NCBI GenBank assembly: GCA_013215295.1
Contig: JABSOZ010000003.1
Coordinates: 372,001 to 436,000, forward strand
Source: Colwellia sp.
GTDB lineage: Bacteria > Pseudomonadota > Gammaproteobacteria > Enterobacterales > Alteromonadaceae
Direction: 5' to 3'
Length of the DNA stretch: 64,000 bases
Both the position numbers and the translations under genes were made by a program. Below, one piece after another: positions 56,985-64,000 of the stretch (within the stretch, counting starts at the first letter, position 1; each line of letters opens with the position of its first letter). The notes beneath the pieces are model-generated. The model searched no databases. It saw nothing but the letters and a program-made list of their open reading frames with translations, and was not told the origin of the DNA.

Positions 56985-57854
56985 ATGAAAAATTTTATAC
57001 TAATATTAAGTTTACTAACCTTTTTAGGCTTTACCGTGGTTAGCCAAGCAGAAATTGTTTATCTGCATAACGATGCACTCGGCTCGCCTATTATGGAAAC
57101 CAATGAACTAGGAGCGGTGATTTCACGCAGCCATTACAAACCTTTTGGTGAAACGCTTGAACAAATGAAAGATGGTGTGGGTTACACTGGGCATGTAAAC
57201 GATGCTGATTTAGGGTTAACCTATATGCAGGCACGATACTATGATCCAGTTATCGGGCGATTTTATTCGAATGATCCTGTGGATGTATTGGGGCATATAG
57301 GTCATGGGAACCCTGTTCATGGCTTTAACCGTTATACTTATGCTAACAATAATCCGTACAAGTATGTAGATCCTGACGGAGAATTAGGGTTGCTCGTAAC
57401 AAGCTTTCTTGCTGGAGCCTTAAATGCTGGGATTGAATATGCAACGAATGATAATGCTTCTGGAAAAGACCTATTCGTAGCGTTCGTTAAAGGGGCTGTT
57501 ATGGGAGCTACTGGTGCCGGAGCAATTAACTTGATGAACAAAACAATGAAGTTAGTTACCGCTGCATCTAAAACTGAAAAAGTGACTGCGAGTGCTATAG
57601 CTGCAAGTTCCGTTACTTTGGCTACTTCAATGACAGTGGATGTAGCTACAAATGCAGCGGGATTAACTGATATTTCTGCTTTAGATTCAATTACTAATGG
57701 CATTGCAAATTCTTTTGGAATAGGTACAGGTGCAACAATAATTAATACGGCTAAAGGCCTCGTTAAAGACTCTGTTTTAGGTACTGCTGGTGAAGTCGCA
57801 GCTGCGGGAACCGCTAAGGTTGCTGACGATAAGCTGAAAGATGTAGTTGACTAA
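56985..57854 (+). CDS. Separate secreted Rhs core with variable C-terminal tip
   Basis: 289 residues from an ATG with AAAGGA six bases upstream. It has its own signal peptide (about 1-22, ending VSQA), then at once the Rhs core: IVYLHNDALGSPIMETNELG, HYKPFGE and YMQARYYDPVIGRFYSNDP, then NPYKYVDPDGELG. After that comes a 165-residue tip rich in Ala, Thr, Gly and Val with hydrophobic stretches (GLLVTSFLAGALNAGIEYA, then GAVMGATGAGAINLM). The tip resembles no enzyme I know and could insert in membranes or be an inert tail. A single DPDG remains of the usual cleavage motif pair. Confidence 0.85.
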   Translation: MKNFILILSLLTFLGFTVVSQAEIVYLHNDALGSPIMETNELGAVISRSHYKPFGETLEQMKDGVGYTGHVNDADLGLTYMQARYYDPVIGRFYSNDPVDVLGHIGHGNPVHGFNRYTYANNNPYKYVDPDGELGLLVTSFLAGALNAGIEYATNDNASGKDLFVAFVKGAVMGATGAGAINLMNKTMKLVTAASKTEKVTASAIAASSVTLATSMTVDVATNAAGLTDISALDSITNGIANSFGIGTGATIINTAKGLVKDSVLGTAGEVAAAGTAKVADDKLKDVVD

Positions 57855-57945
57855 TGTTTTCGGTTTTACTTATAAAGATTTAGTAAGATTTAGTGTTTAC
57901 CTAGATTTCCTATAGGATAAACACTTTGAATATAGAGGTAGATTG

Positions 57946-58455
57946 ATGTTTGGTATAAATGTTCCAAATGAAGTGTGGTCAGCGCTCATAATAATAACTT
58001 TTTTTTTATTGTACCCTATTGTTTTTAAAGGGAGTATCGAAAAAGGGATCTTAAAGGGCCGAAAGGTTTTAATCGTGATTTCTTTCTTATTGTCAGCATT
58101 TTCACTTTTCCTTTGCTATGACTGGATATCTGGCCGATTTGAAAGTGAACATGATTTTTATTACTTAGCTTTTTTAACGACCGTCTTGTTTGGAGGAGCA
58201 ATTTACTTTTTTGGAGAGGGCTACTTAGTAAAGGGAAAGTTTGACGAAAATAGAATTGTATTTCAAACACCTTGGTCTGGTAAGAAAGAGTGCCCATGGT
58301 GTTCATTGAGAGAAGTTAATTTCAGTTCGACATCAAATTGCTACATTCTTGAGTTTGAAGATGGGATTAAAATAAGAATTTCAACTTTTTTGCTTGGTTA
58401 TTTAGATTTGATCAATCATGTTCGAACCTTGGGCTTTAAAGTAGAAGATAATTAG
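57946..58455 (+). CDS. Small membrane protein, candidate immunity protein of the Rhs tip
   Basis: 169 residues, start chosen by AGAGG seven bases before. Three membrane segments (about 9-25, 43-60 and 72-92) are followed by a soluble beta-rich domain (about 95-169) with CPWCSLREVNF and YILEFEDGIKIRIS, which looks like a PH-type fold. I do not recognise a family. Its place directly behind an Rhs tip, and within the direct repeats flanking the unit, is where immunity genes usually lie. A membrane location would suit a pore-forming or periplasm-acting toxin. This is inference from position. Confidence 0.6.
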   Translation: MFGINVPNEVWSALIIITFFLLYPIVFKGSIEKGILKGRKVLIVISFLLSAFSLFLCYDWISGRFESEHDFYYLAFLTTVLFGGAIYFFGEGYLVKGKFDENRIVFQTPWSGKKECPWCSLREVNFSSTSNCYILEFEDGIKIRISTFLLGYLDLINHVRTLGFKVEDN

Positions 58456-58474
58456 AATACATATCCCAATTAGT

Positions 58475-58650
58475 TTGAGTCCAAAGCCCCTTATGAAGTA
58501 TCCCAATAGTTGGGATACCTCATAAGGGGCATTTTTTTGGCAGATTTTGAAGCGAAATGCTCATTTCTATCACTATTCACAGCAATAAACTGGTCTAAGT
58601 GGACCATTTATTGATGCACATATTAAATAGAAGACACCCACCCAAATGTT
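58475..58650 (+). repeat. Direct repeat D, copy 2 (right flank of the Rhs unit)
   Basis: Matches 52236-52410, including the terminator stem (58486-58530, with one mismatch) and left arm of the long inverted repeat; the right arm is replaced by unrelated sequence. It ends with the same GAAGACACCCACCCAAATG and the first part of the Rhs leader (to about 58715). Confidence 0.88.
58486..58537 (+). terminator. Rho-independent terminator after the Rhs unit
   Basis: Copy of the hairpin at 52247-52298 with one mismatch in a 21-bp stem and the same T-run. Confidence 0.85.
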
Positions 58651-58974
58651 TTCGTTTTCAGTGTCTGGTTTAAATTTAGCTAAGATCTTTTCGACAAAGT
58701 ATTACTTTAAAACATCACCTCTATTGTTTCCCCAAAAAGACCTTTCTTAGAAATATTCCTCTTTTTGTATATTTATTATAAAAACGTTAAGTAATTGTTT
58801 GTTTTATGATGATTCATTGTTTGTGGTGTATTTATAAAATACAACAATAAATATATAAAGGGTATAAACATCACTTAGAGATGTTCAAGTGTTAACCTCG
58901 AAAAAATCACCTGTTCGCAATTAAATAATGCCTACTCTATACTGATTTTATACCAATATTTTTAGGGGGTATAA
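58651..58974. other. Partial Rhs leader copy and upstream region of solute-binding gene
   Basis: The first 65 bases match the Rhs leader (TTCGTTTTCAGTGTCTGG onward), then the match ends. The rest is AT-rich without a gene and ends in the AGGGGG ribosome binding site of the next gene. Confidence 0.5.
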
Positions 58975-60255
58975 ATGCGATACCTATTGCACATCTTGGT
59001 AATTGTTAATCTTTTATATTCTCACCAATCAAGAGCTGAAGATGTTCTTACTATTGGTATTGCAGGAACCAATGGTGTTGCACGTGAAATGGTTTATTTC
59101 TTAGCCTCTGCATTTGAGAAACAAACACCTAATGTAAAGATTAGATTCATTGTAAGGGAAGGTGAATCCTACAAAAAAGATTTACAAAATATGCTCGAGA
59201 AAGATGATGGCTATGATGTGGTTTTTTGGATGGCTGGAGAGCGATTTAATAAGTACATACGTCTTGATCTTGTTACGCCCATCACTGATATTTGGCAATC
59301 CCATCAATTAAGTGATAATTTTTCTGAAAACCTCAACAATGCCATTACGTTCAATAAACAAATTTACGCCATTCCTTTTTCTCGCTATCAATGGGGTATG
59401 CTTTATAACAAAAGACTTTTTGAACGACTGTCACTTGTTCCTCCTAATAATTGGCAACAATTTATAGATGTACTCAGCGTGCTCAAAAGTGAAAATGTCA
59501 TCCCCATTTATGTCGGTTCAAAATATAACTGGCAAATAAGTGCTTGGTTTGAATTTCTAAATTTAAGATTAAATGGTTATGACTTTCATCAATCTTTTAT
59601 AAAAGGGAAATCTCCTGTAGATTCGCCTCAAATTCGATTGGTTTTTAAGTATTGGCAAGTGCTAATAGAAGCAGGTTACTTTATTGTTCAAAGGCAATAT
59701 AACCTTCGAGAGGGTTTACCATACCTTTATAGAGAGCTCGGCGGAGTAATGTTGGTAGGCAGTTACTTTACAGCTTTTGTACCACCAAATAAGCTGAATG
59801 ACATGGGTTTTTTTTCCTTCCCTCAGATAGACCCACAGATAGAAAATGTTGAAATTGCTCCCGTTGACATTGTTTTTATCGCTGAACGAGCAAAAAATAA
59901 AATATTAGCTAAAAAGTTTATTGTTTTTTTATCATCAAAATACGCTCAAGAAAAATTCAACAGTGGTAGTCATTTTCTACCCGCGAATAAATTATCAGTA
60001 ATCCCTGAGCATGAAATATTTCAATCGGTACAGAAATCCTTGAATAATGTTCGTAAACAAACTTTATTTTTTGATAGAGAAGCGGAAGACACTTTTGCCC
60101 AACAAAATATGACTATATGGCGTGATTTTATCGAGAGTCCAACTATTGATGCGACGATTGTTGATAAAGCGATTAAGTCGATGGAAGAAGCTAGGTTAAA
60201 TTTATTGTCGCGGTCTTGTGATAGTAATTGTAATATGAATAAAAGGGGTCGGTGA
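58975..60255 (+). CDS. Extracellular solute-binding protein (ABC type), C-terminus from a repeat
   Basis: Periplasmic binding protein of 426 residues, family 1 type, often for sugars. A signal peptide (1-21, ending SRA) is followed by LTIGIAGTNGVAREMVYFLASAFEKQTPNVKI and YDVVFWMAGERF, with AIPFSRYQWGMLYNKRLFE typical of the fold. No permease or ATPase is adjacent, so it is an orphan. The last five codons and stop (NKRGR*) lie inside the REP-like element at 60239, so the natural C-terminus may have been cut; related proteins can continue into a signalling domain. Confidence 0.8.
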   Translation: MRYLLHILVIVNLLYSHQSRAEDVLTIGIAGTNGVAREMVYFLASAFEKQTPNVKIRFIVREGESYKKDLQNMLEKDDGYDVVFWMAGERFNKYIRLDLVTPITDIWQSHQLSDNFSENLNNAITFNKQIYAIPFSRYQWGMLYNKRLFERLSLVPPNNWQQFIDVLSVLKSENVIPIYVGSKYNWQISAWFEFLNLRLNGYDFHQSFIKGKSPVDSPQIRLVFKYWQVLIEAGYFIVQRQYNLREGLPYLYRELGGVMLVGSYFTAFVPPNKLNDMGFFSFPQIDPQIENVEIAPVDIVFIAERAKNKILAKKFIVFLSSKYAQEKFNSGSHFLPANKLSVIPEHEIFQSVQKSLNNVRKQTLFFDREAEDTFAQQNMTIWRDFIESPTIDATIVDKAIKSMEEARLNLLSRSCDSNCNMNKRGR

Positions 60256-60280
60256 CACTTGAGAATAGATCTCATTTAAT
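60239..60280 (+). repeat. REP-like element, copy 2
   Basis: AATAAAAGGGGTCGGTGACA followed by CTTGAGA; matches 60618-60660 and, with one change, 52179-52220. It supplies the stop codon of the upstream gene. Confidence 0.7.
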
Positions 60281-60318
60281 TATTGATTCCATCTTTATTA
60301 AATAAAAATGTAAAAATA

Positions 60319-60362
60319 AAAAAAGCCATGGCAGTTAATTTCTTAACTGCCATGGCTTTTTT
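60319..60362. terminator. Bidirectional terminator hairpin
   Basis: Perfect 19-bp stem (left arm AAAAAAGCCATGGCAGTTA) with a 6-base loop; A-run before and T-run after. Confidence 0.85.
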
Positions 60363-60416
60363 ATGCCTGCTTGTTGGGGGCGTGGGTAACGAATTTCGAT
60401 AGATGGTTTAGCAATA

Positions 60417-60443
60417 GCAAAGGCTATGATAAATAGCCTTTGC
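60417..60443. repeat. Inverted repeat hairpin
   Basis: GCAAAGGCTAT / ATAGCCTTTGC with loop GATAA; the outer bases GTTTAGC / GCTAAAC extend the pairing with a small bulge. Confidence 0.65.
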
Positions 60444-60617
60444 TAAACTCCTTTAATATTCAAATGATGTTAACGGGTTTGGCCATACTGACTGTCTATT
60501 GTGTTCCTGCCTTTCTGTCTATTGTGCTCCAAGGTGATTGTAATGGTGGTTCAAGGTGGGCAGAATCTACAAGTGTCTATTACGATTAATAGAACAGTGA
60601 AAGATAAATCACGTAAG

Positions 60618-60660
60618 AATAAAAGGGGTCGGTGACACTTGAGATTCATTCTCATTTATT
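60618..60660 (+). repeat. REP-like element, copy 3
   Basis: AATAAAAGGGGTCGGTGACA followed by CTTGAGATTCATTCTCATTT, 379 bases after copy 2 in the same orientation. Confidence 0.7.
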
Positions 60661-61030
60661 GCTCTTATTTATTTTGAAGCCAAAGTGTTAAATAACAGAC
60701 ACCCACCTAAATAGGTTCTTCAACGAACTTAAATGAAATGCCTCAACCATCGAGGGATTGTTATGTATTCTCTTCGAGAAAGTAGAAGTAAGCCTGCTGA
60801 ATTATTCCTTAAAACAACGAACTCTTTTTCTGGTTACAAGATAAGTTAACGGGGGATCTTCTTGTTTCATAATCATGGAGATATAGTTGAAGACTTTGCA
60901 TTTATATAAATAGTATGTTATTTAAATGTAAAGAGGGTTCGGTAAATCTATAGACATAAATCTAATGGCATATGTCTGTAAATTAGTTCTCTTTATAATT
61001 AAAAAACATTTCATTAAATAAGGAAGAAAT

Positions 61031-61855
61031 ATGAAAAAACTAACTACTTTTATAGGACGATGCATTATTTTAGCGTCGTTTATCATCACAACATCCTATG
61101 CAAATAATCAGATAAGTGATGCACAAATTTATCAGTTAATGGATAAGTCCGGAGCAACAAAGTCAATTGAAGGTCTACCGGAACAAATGCAAGCGATGGG
61201 ACAGCAAATGGCTTTAACGGCTAAAAACCCATCGGAACATAAAAAATTCATGGAAGTGTTTGTATCGTCTTTAAATACTGACAAGCTACTCCAACAAATG
61301 TCAGAACATATCAGAAAAAATGTTTCCTCAGAAGAGTTACAGCTTATTCTTACATGGTTAGACAGTGATCTTGCTTCTCGCGTAGTAAGTGCGGAACTTC
61401 AATCAGCGGAGCCAAAGTTTCAGCAAAATTTAATGCACTATGTGGCCGAGTTGCAAACAACGCCACCATCAGCTGAAAGAACAAAAGTAATTATTAATTA
61501 TGTAGAATCGTCAGAAGTGGTTGAACAAGGAATAAATATGGTCACGGCGCTGTTAGGTAATATGTTCGAAGCCATTAAAATAACACAACCAGAAAATGTT
61601 CAGCTTGCAAAGCAGTTAGATGGTCAATTAGAACAGATGGCTGTAAATATGAAACCAGCAATGGAACAGCAAATGATTTTAACATCCTACTTTATTTATC
61701 GCGATATCAGTAACGAAGATTTAAATCAATACAGTAGTTTTTATAAGAAAGAGACAGGACAGAAATATTTATCCTTGATGGTTGGTGCCATTGGCGAAGG
61801 TTTGAATGAATGGGGCGCATCACTGATTCATCAGATAGCAAAAGAGCAAAGCTAA
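61031..61855 (+). CDS. DUF2059-like exported protein
   Basis: Periplasmic helical protein of 274 residues. The signal peptide (about 1-24, ending SYA) is followed by SDAQIYQLMDKSGATKSIEGLPEQM and, near 90-105, LQLILTWLDSDLASRVVSAE, which is like the DUF2059 pattern in which a short helical unit is repeated; a similar unit recurs near the C-terminus (DLNQYSSFYKKETGQKYLSL). Function unknown. AAGGAAG precedes the ATG, and it stands alone with its own terminator. Confidence 0.7.
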   Translation: MKKLTTFIGRCIILASFIITTSYANNQISDAQIYQLMDKSGATKSIEGLPEQMQAMGQQMALTAKNPSEHKKFMEVFVSSLNTDKLLQQMSEHIRKNVSSEELQLILTWLDSDLASRVVSAELQSAEPKFQQNLMHYVAELQTTPPSAERTKVIINYVESSEVVEQGINMVTALLGNMFEAIKITQPENVQLAKQLDGQLEQMAVNMKPAMEQQMILTSYFIYRDISNEDLNQYSSFYKKETGQKYLSLMVGAIGEGLNEWGASLIHQIAKEQS

Positions 61856-61884
61856 AGTTTTAGCTTGTTTTATATTTTTGAATC

Positions 61885-61909
61885 AAAAGCCCCGAAAGGG
61901 GCTTTTTTT
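61885..61909 (+). terminator. Rho-independent terminator
   Basis: AAAAGCCCC-GAAA-GGGGCTTTT followed by T, 30 bases after the DUF2059-like stop. Confidence 0.92.
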
Positions 61910-62159
61910 AACGCTAAAATGGACAGTTCAATCATAATAATAGCGATACATGCGTGTAAATGTTTTTTCCTCTTTCATGAATATGTTGTCGATACAGTCA
62001 CCGTTTATTCATGCTAAGTCATTTCTTTGAAATGCCCACGTTCCCCGTGAATTAACAACCTAGCAATAGCTTGCACATTATTTCCTTATTTTGTACACAT
62101 TGTTTGCACTTTTTATTGTTACTTTCTTATATGAGAATCTAACTGTAGGAAGTATTGAT
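61910..62159. other. Intergenic stretch
   Basis: AT-rich promoter region of the peroxidase gene; no repeat or RNA seen. Confidence 0.35.
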
Positions 62160-63620
62160 ATGTTTAAAAAAATGACCTTTAAAAAATCCATTACCCCAGT
62201 ATTATTCAGTTTTATTTTATTGGGTATATCTGCTTGTGGTGATAGTGAACCTGAAGAAACAGTTACTGAAGAAGTTGCTCCTGTCGTCATAAATGTTGGT
62301 GAGTCTACAAGTAATATGCCAGCCAATAATAGTCAGCCTACTGTTAGTGATACTAATGCAACGGTCAGAACCAATGGCACAGTAGACATTAGATTAATAG
62401 CCAGTGATGCTGATAATAATATCCTCACTTATCAAATAGAAAACTCAGTTGATAATGGCTCACTAACACTTAACAATAATATTGCCACTTACATTCCAAA
62501 TAATAATTTTTCAGGAAATGATCGTTTCACTTTTACCGTTAACGACGGCACCGTCGATTCTAATACAGCGACAGTGAATATTGATGTTTTATCACTTGAT
62601 GAAGTAACAATATTGGTTGATGGTAGTGAAGTTGAAACGAGTATGCTGGTTAATCTTGGAAACCTCATTTATCATGATGCAGGTTTATCAGATCCAATCG
62701 GGCAATCATGTGCCAGTTGTCATGATATTAACACGGGTTTTGATGACCCTAATGATTCAAACCCTACTTCGCTCGGGGCAGATGGCAGTAGTTTTGGTAC
62801 ACGAAATTCACCTACAGCAAGTTATGCAGCTCATATCCCACCTCGTTCTAACAACGGTCAAGGAGGAAGGGCAGAGTTAATCGGCGGTTTATTTCTTGAT
62901 GGACGAGCAAACTCATTAGAAGAACAAGCTAAAGGGCCATTTCTAAATGCTGTAGAAATGGGGAATGCTTCAGAACAAAGTGTTATTGAAAAAGTTGCAC
63001 AGAGTACCTATGCACTTGAATTTGAATCGTTATTTGGTGAAGGCATATTTGACGATAATGAACGTGCCTATAACTATGTTGCAGATGCTATTGCTGCTTT
63101 TGAACGAACACGTATTTTCTCTCCTTTCTCTTCGAAATTTGATCAAGTACAAACGGGAGCTGCAATATTTACTGCTGCGGAAGCTCGTGGTCAAAATATT
63201 TTTAATAACAAAGGCGATTGCCGACGTTGCCATCATACCAATCAAGGACCGGACATTTTTTCTGACTTTACCTATAAAAATATTGGTGTGCCGAGCAACC
63301 CCATTTTACCTGCATTCATTGCGGACCCTACTTTTGTTGACCTAGGTCTAGGTGGAGAAAGTGGTAATGGACGCAACAATGGTGAATTTAGAGTGGCAAC
63401 TTTGCGAAACATTGCCAATACTGCCCCTTACATGCACAACGGTGTTTTTACTACTTTAAGAGATGTGATTGATTTTTATAACACCAGAGATACCACCTTC
63501 AGTGTTGATGCGGAAGTTAATCAAAATATTGATCAAGGCGGCCGTATAGGTGAATTAAGATTAAGCAATAATGAAATAGAGGATTTAATTGTCTTTTTAG
63601 AAACCTTAACGGATGAATAA
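62160..63620 (+). CDS. Di-haem cytochrome c peroxidase-like lipoprotein with cadherin-like domain
   Basis: Envelope lipoprotein of 486 residues. The signal ends in ISAC (Cys26). Residues about 60-145 are a cadherin/Ig-like repeat (NGTVDIRLIASDADNN...FTFTVNDGTVDSNTATVNI). From about 165 it is a CcpA/MauG-type di-haem domain with CASCH (184-188), CRRCH (354-358) and late LRNIANTAPYMHNGVF (the conserved region near the second haem). I start at ATG 62160, nine bases after AGGA; an in-frame start at 62091 would precede the signal with an unrelated segment. Either a hydrogen peroxide reductase or a MauG-like oxidase is possible. Confidence 0.88.
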   Translation: MFKKMTFKKSITPVLFSFILLGISACGDSEPEETVTEEVAPVVINVGESTSNMPANNSQPTVSDTNATVRTNGTVDIRLIASDADNNILTYQIENSVDNGSLTLNNNIATYIPNNNFSGNDRFTFTVNDGTVDSNTATVNIDVLSLDEVTILVDGSEVETSMLVNLGNLIYHDAGLSDPIGQSCASCHDINTGFDDPNDSNPTSLGADGSSFGTRNSPTASYAAHIPPRSNNGQGGRAELIGGLFLDGRANSLEEQAKGPFLNAVEMGNASEQSVIEKVAQSTYALEFESLFGEGIFDDNERAYNYVADAIAAFERTRIFSPFSSKFDQVQTGAAIFTAAEARGQNIFNNKGDCRRCHHTNQGPDIFSDFTYKNIGVPSNPILPAFIADPTFVDLGLGGESGNGRNNGEFRVATLRNIANTAPYMHNGVFTTLRDVIDFYNTRDTTFSVDAEVNQNIDQGGRIGELRLSNNEIEDLIVFLETLTDE

Positions 63621-63723
63621 CTCGACAGTTTTCTATGTATTTAGCTGATGGGTAAGACATTTATATGAATAAAGCGTATAAATGTCTTATAACAATTTTA
63701 TAAAACCTACTGTATATTTCGAA

Positions 63724-64000
63724 ATGAAAATATTTACTAAATTAATTTTAGCACTGCTGTTAACAAGCTTACTGATACTGACGATTATTTTTACAGTGGT
63801 TCAGTTAAGTTTTGATCGCGGAATGCTTGATTATGTTAATCAAAAACAGTTAGAAAATTTGCAATTACTCAGCGAAAATTTATCGCGATATTATCAGAAA
63901 AAAGGTAACTGGCAGTCTTTATTAACGGGTAATGATTTAAAGCAAGCAAGACCGCCACAGAAACCATTTTTTCGAACAGAGCAGCTACGAACAGAGCCGC
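63724..64000 (+). CDS. N-terminal part of a BaeS-like sensor histidine kinase (cut by window edge)
   Basis: 92 codons are visible, open to the right edge. They begin MKIFTKLILALLLTSLLILT (TM1), then FDRGMLDYVNQKQLENLQLL and YYQKKGNWQSLL, which match the start and periplasmic region of BaeS-type kinases. The catalytic domains lie beyond the window. It starts about 100 bases after the peroxidase stop with no clear terminator between. A partner regulator is expected downstream. Confidence 0.8.
   Translation, partial: MKIFTKLILALLLTSLLILTIIFTVVQLSFDRGMLDYVNQKQLENLQLLSENLSRYYQKKGNWQSLLTGNDLKQARPPQKPFFRTEQLRTEP

Larger units (their letters stand above)
60256..61030. other. Gene-free, repeat-rich stretch
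   Basis: No gene of useful length. It contains REP-like copies 2 and 3, two strong hairpins (60319-60362 and 60417-60443) and a pair of 16-base direct repeats CTGTCTATTGTGTTCC / CTGTCTATTGTGCTCC (60492 and 60515, 23 bases apart). GACACCCACC at about 60690 echoes the ends of repeat D. It looks like debris of small mobile elements. Confidence 0.5.

Noticed and set aside
48111..61000. Integrated island using tRNA-Phe as att site
   Set aside because: I found no repeat of the tRNA-Phe 3' end at the right side of the accessory region and no integrase, so this is not supported.

Overview
The window looks like chromosome of a marine gammaproteobacterium of the Colwelliaceae/Alteromonadales type (Colwellia- or Thalassotalea-like). 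The reasons are low GC, TonB-dependent receptors, MipA/OmpV-DUF3019 two-component loci, the mutY-yggX and yggL-trmB neighbourhoods, and a very long PstC/PstA pair. This placement is an inference from gene content; there is no rRNA here.

Layout. 1-8.7 kb: end of an unidentified gene, then a cyanophycinase-like secreted peptidase divergent from a TonB receptor, a YfcC-type transporter and an isoaspartyl dipeptidase. Together these read as an import and degradation route for cyanophycin or beta-aspartyl peptides. 9-11.7 kb: an AlkC-like DNA repair gene behind a near-consensus LexA box, a broken metallo-beta-lactamase-fold gene, and a MazG-like pyrophosphohydrolase. 11.7-25.7 kb: two paralogous minus-strand four-gene loci (MipA/OmpV outer-membrane protein, DUF3019 protein, OmpR-type regulator, histidine kinase). 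They are separated by a beta-propeller lipoprotein, an MBL hydrolase and a large hybrid kinase with a haem-type CxxCH motif. 26-31 kb: a CHASE-GGDEF cyclase and a TauE/AraC pair, laid out between repeated 3' halves of tRNA-Thr, the trace of tandem insertions next to an intact tRNA-Thr and a tRNA-Phe. 31-46.5 kb: housekeeping and stress genes (yggX, mutY, yggL, trmB, a periplasmic serine protease, an Ada-AlkA fusion with ogt, a CBS protein), then pstC-pstA-pstB-phoU behind a clear Pho box, a MITE-like repeat, and a PhoU-like protein with a Pit phosphate permease. 46.7-48.2 kb: an erythromycin-esterase-like lipoprotein and a second tRNA-Phe.

48.2-60.7 kb is an accessory, repeat-rich region. A partial copy of an Rhs leader and 5' end lies upstream of a three-gene cassette: two AhpD/CMD-like proteins, one of which has lost a cysteine, and a soluble histidine kinase whose receiver domain has Glu at the phospho-acceptor position. 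A complete Rhs locus follows. In it the YD-repeat shell protein and the Rhs core with its variable tip are separate genes, and the core has its own signal peptide. A small membrane protein placed where an immunity gene would sit comes next. Direct repeats and long hairpins flank the Rhs unit, and a solute-binding protein whose last codons come from a repeat follows. 61-64 kb: a DUF2059-like protein, a di-haem cytochrome c peroxidase-like lipoprotein and the start of a BaeS-like histidine kinase cut by the window edge.

The best candidates for undescribed biology are the AhpD-pair/pseudo-receiver kinase cassette, the split secreted Rhs core, and the duplicated MipA-DUF3019 signalling loci with phased hexamer repeats in both promoters.
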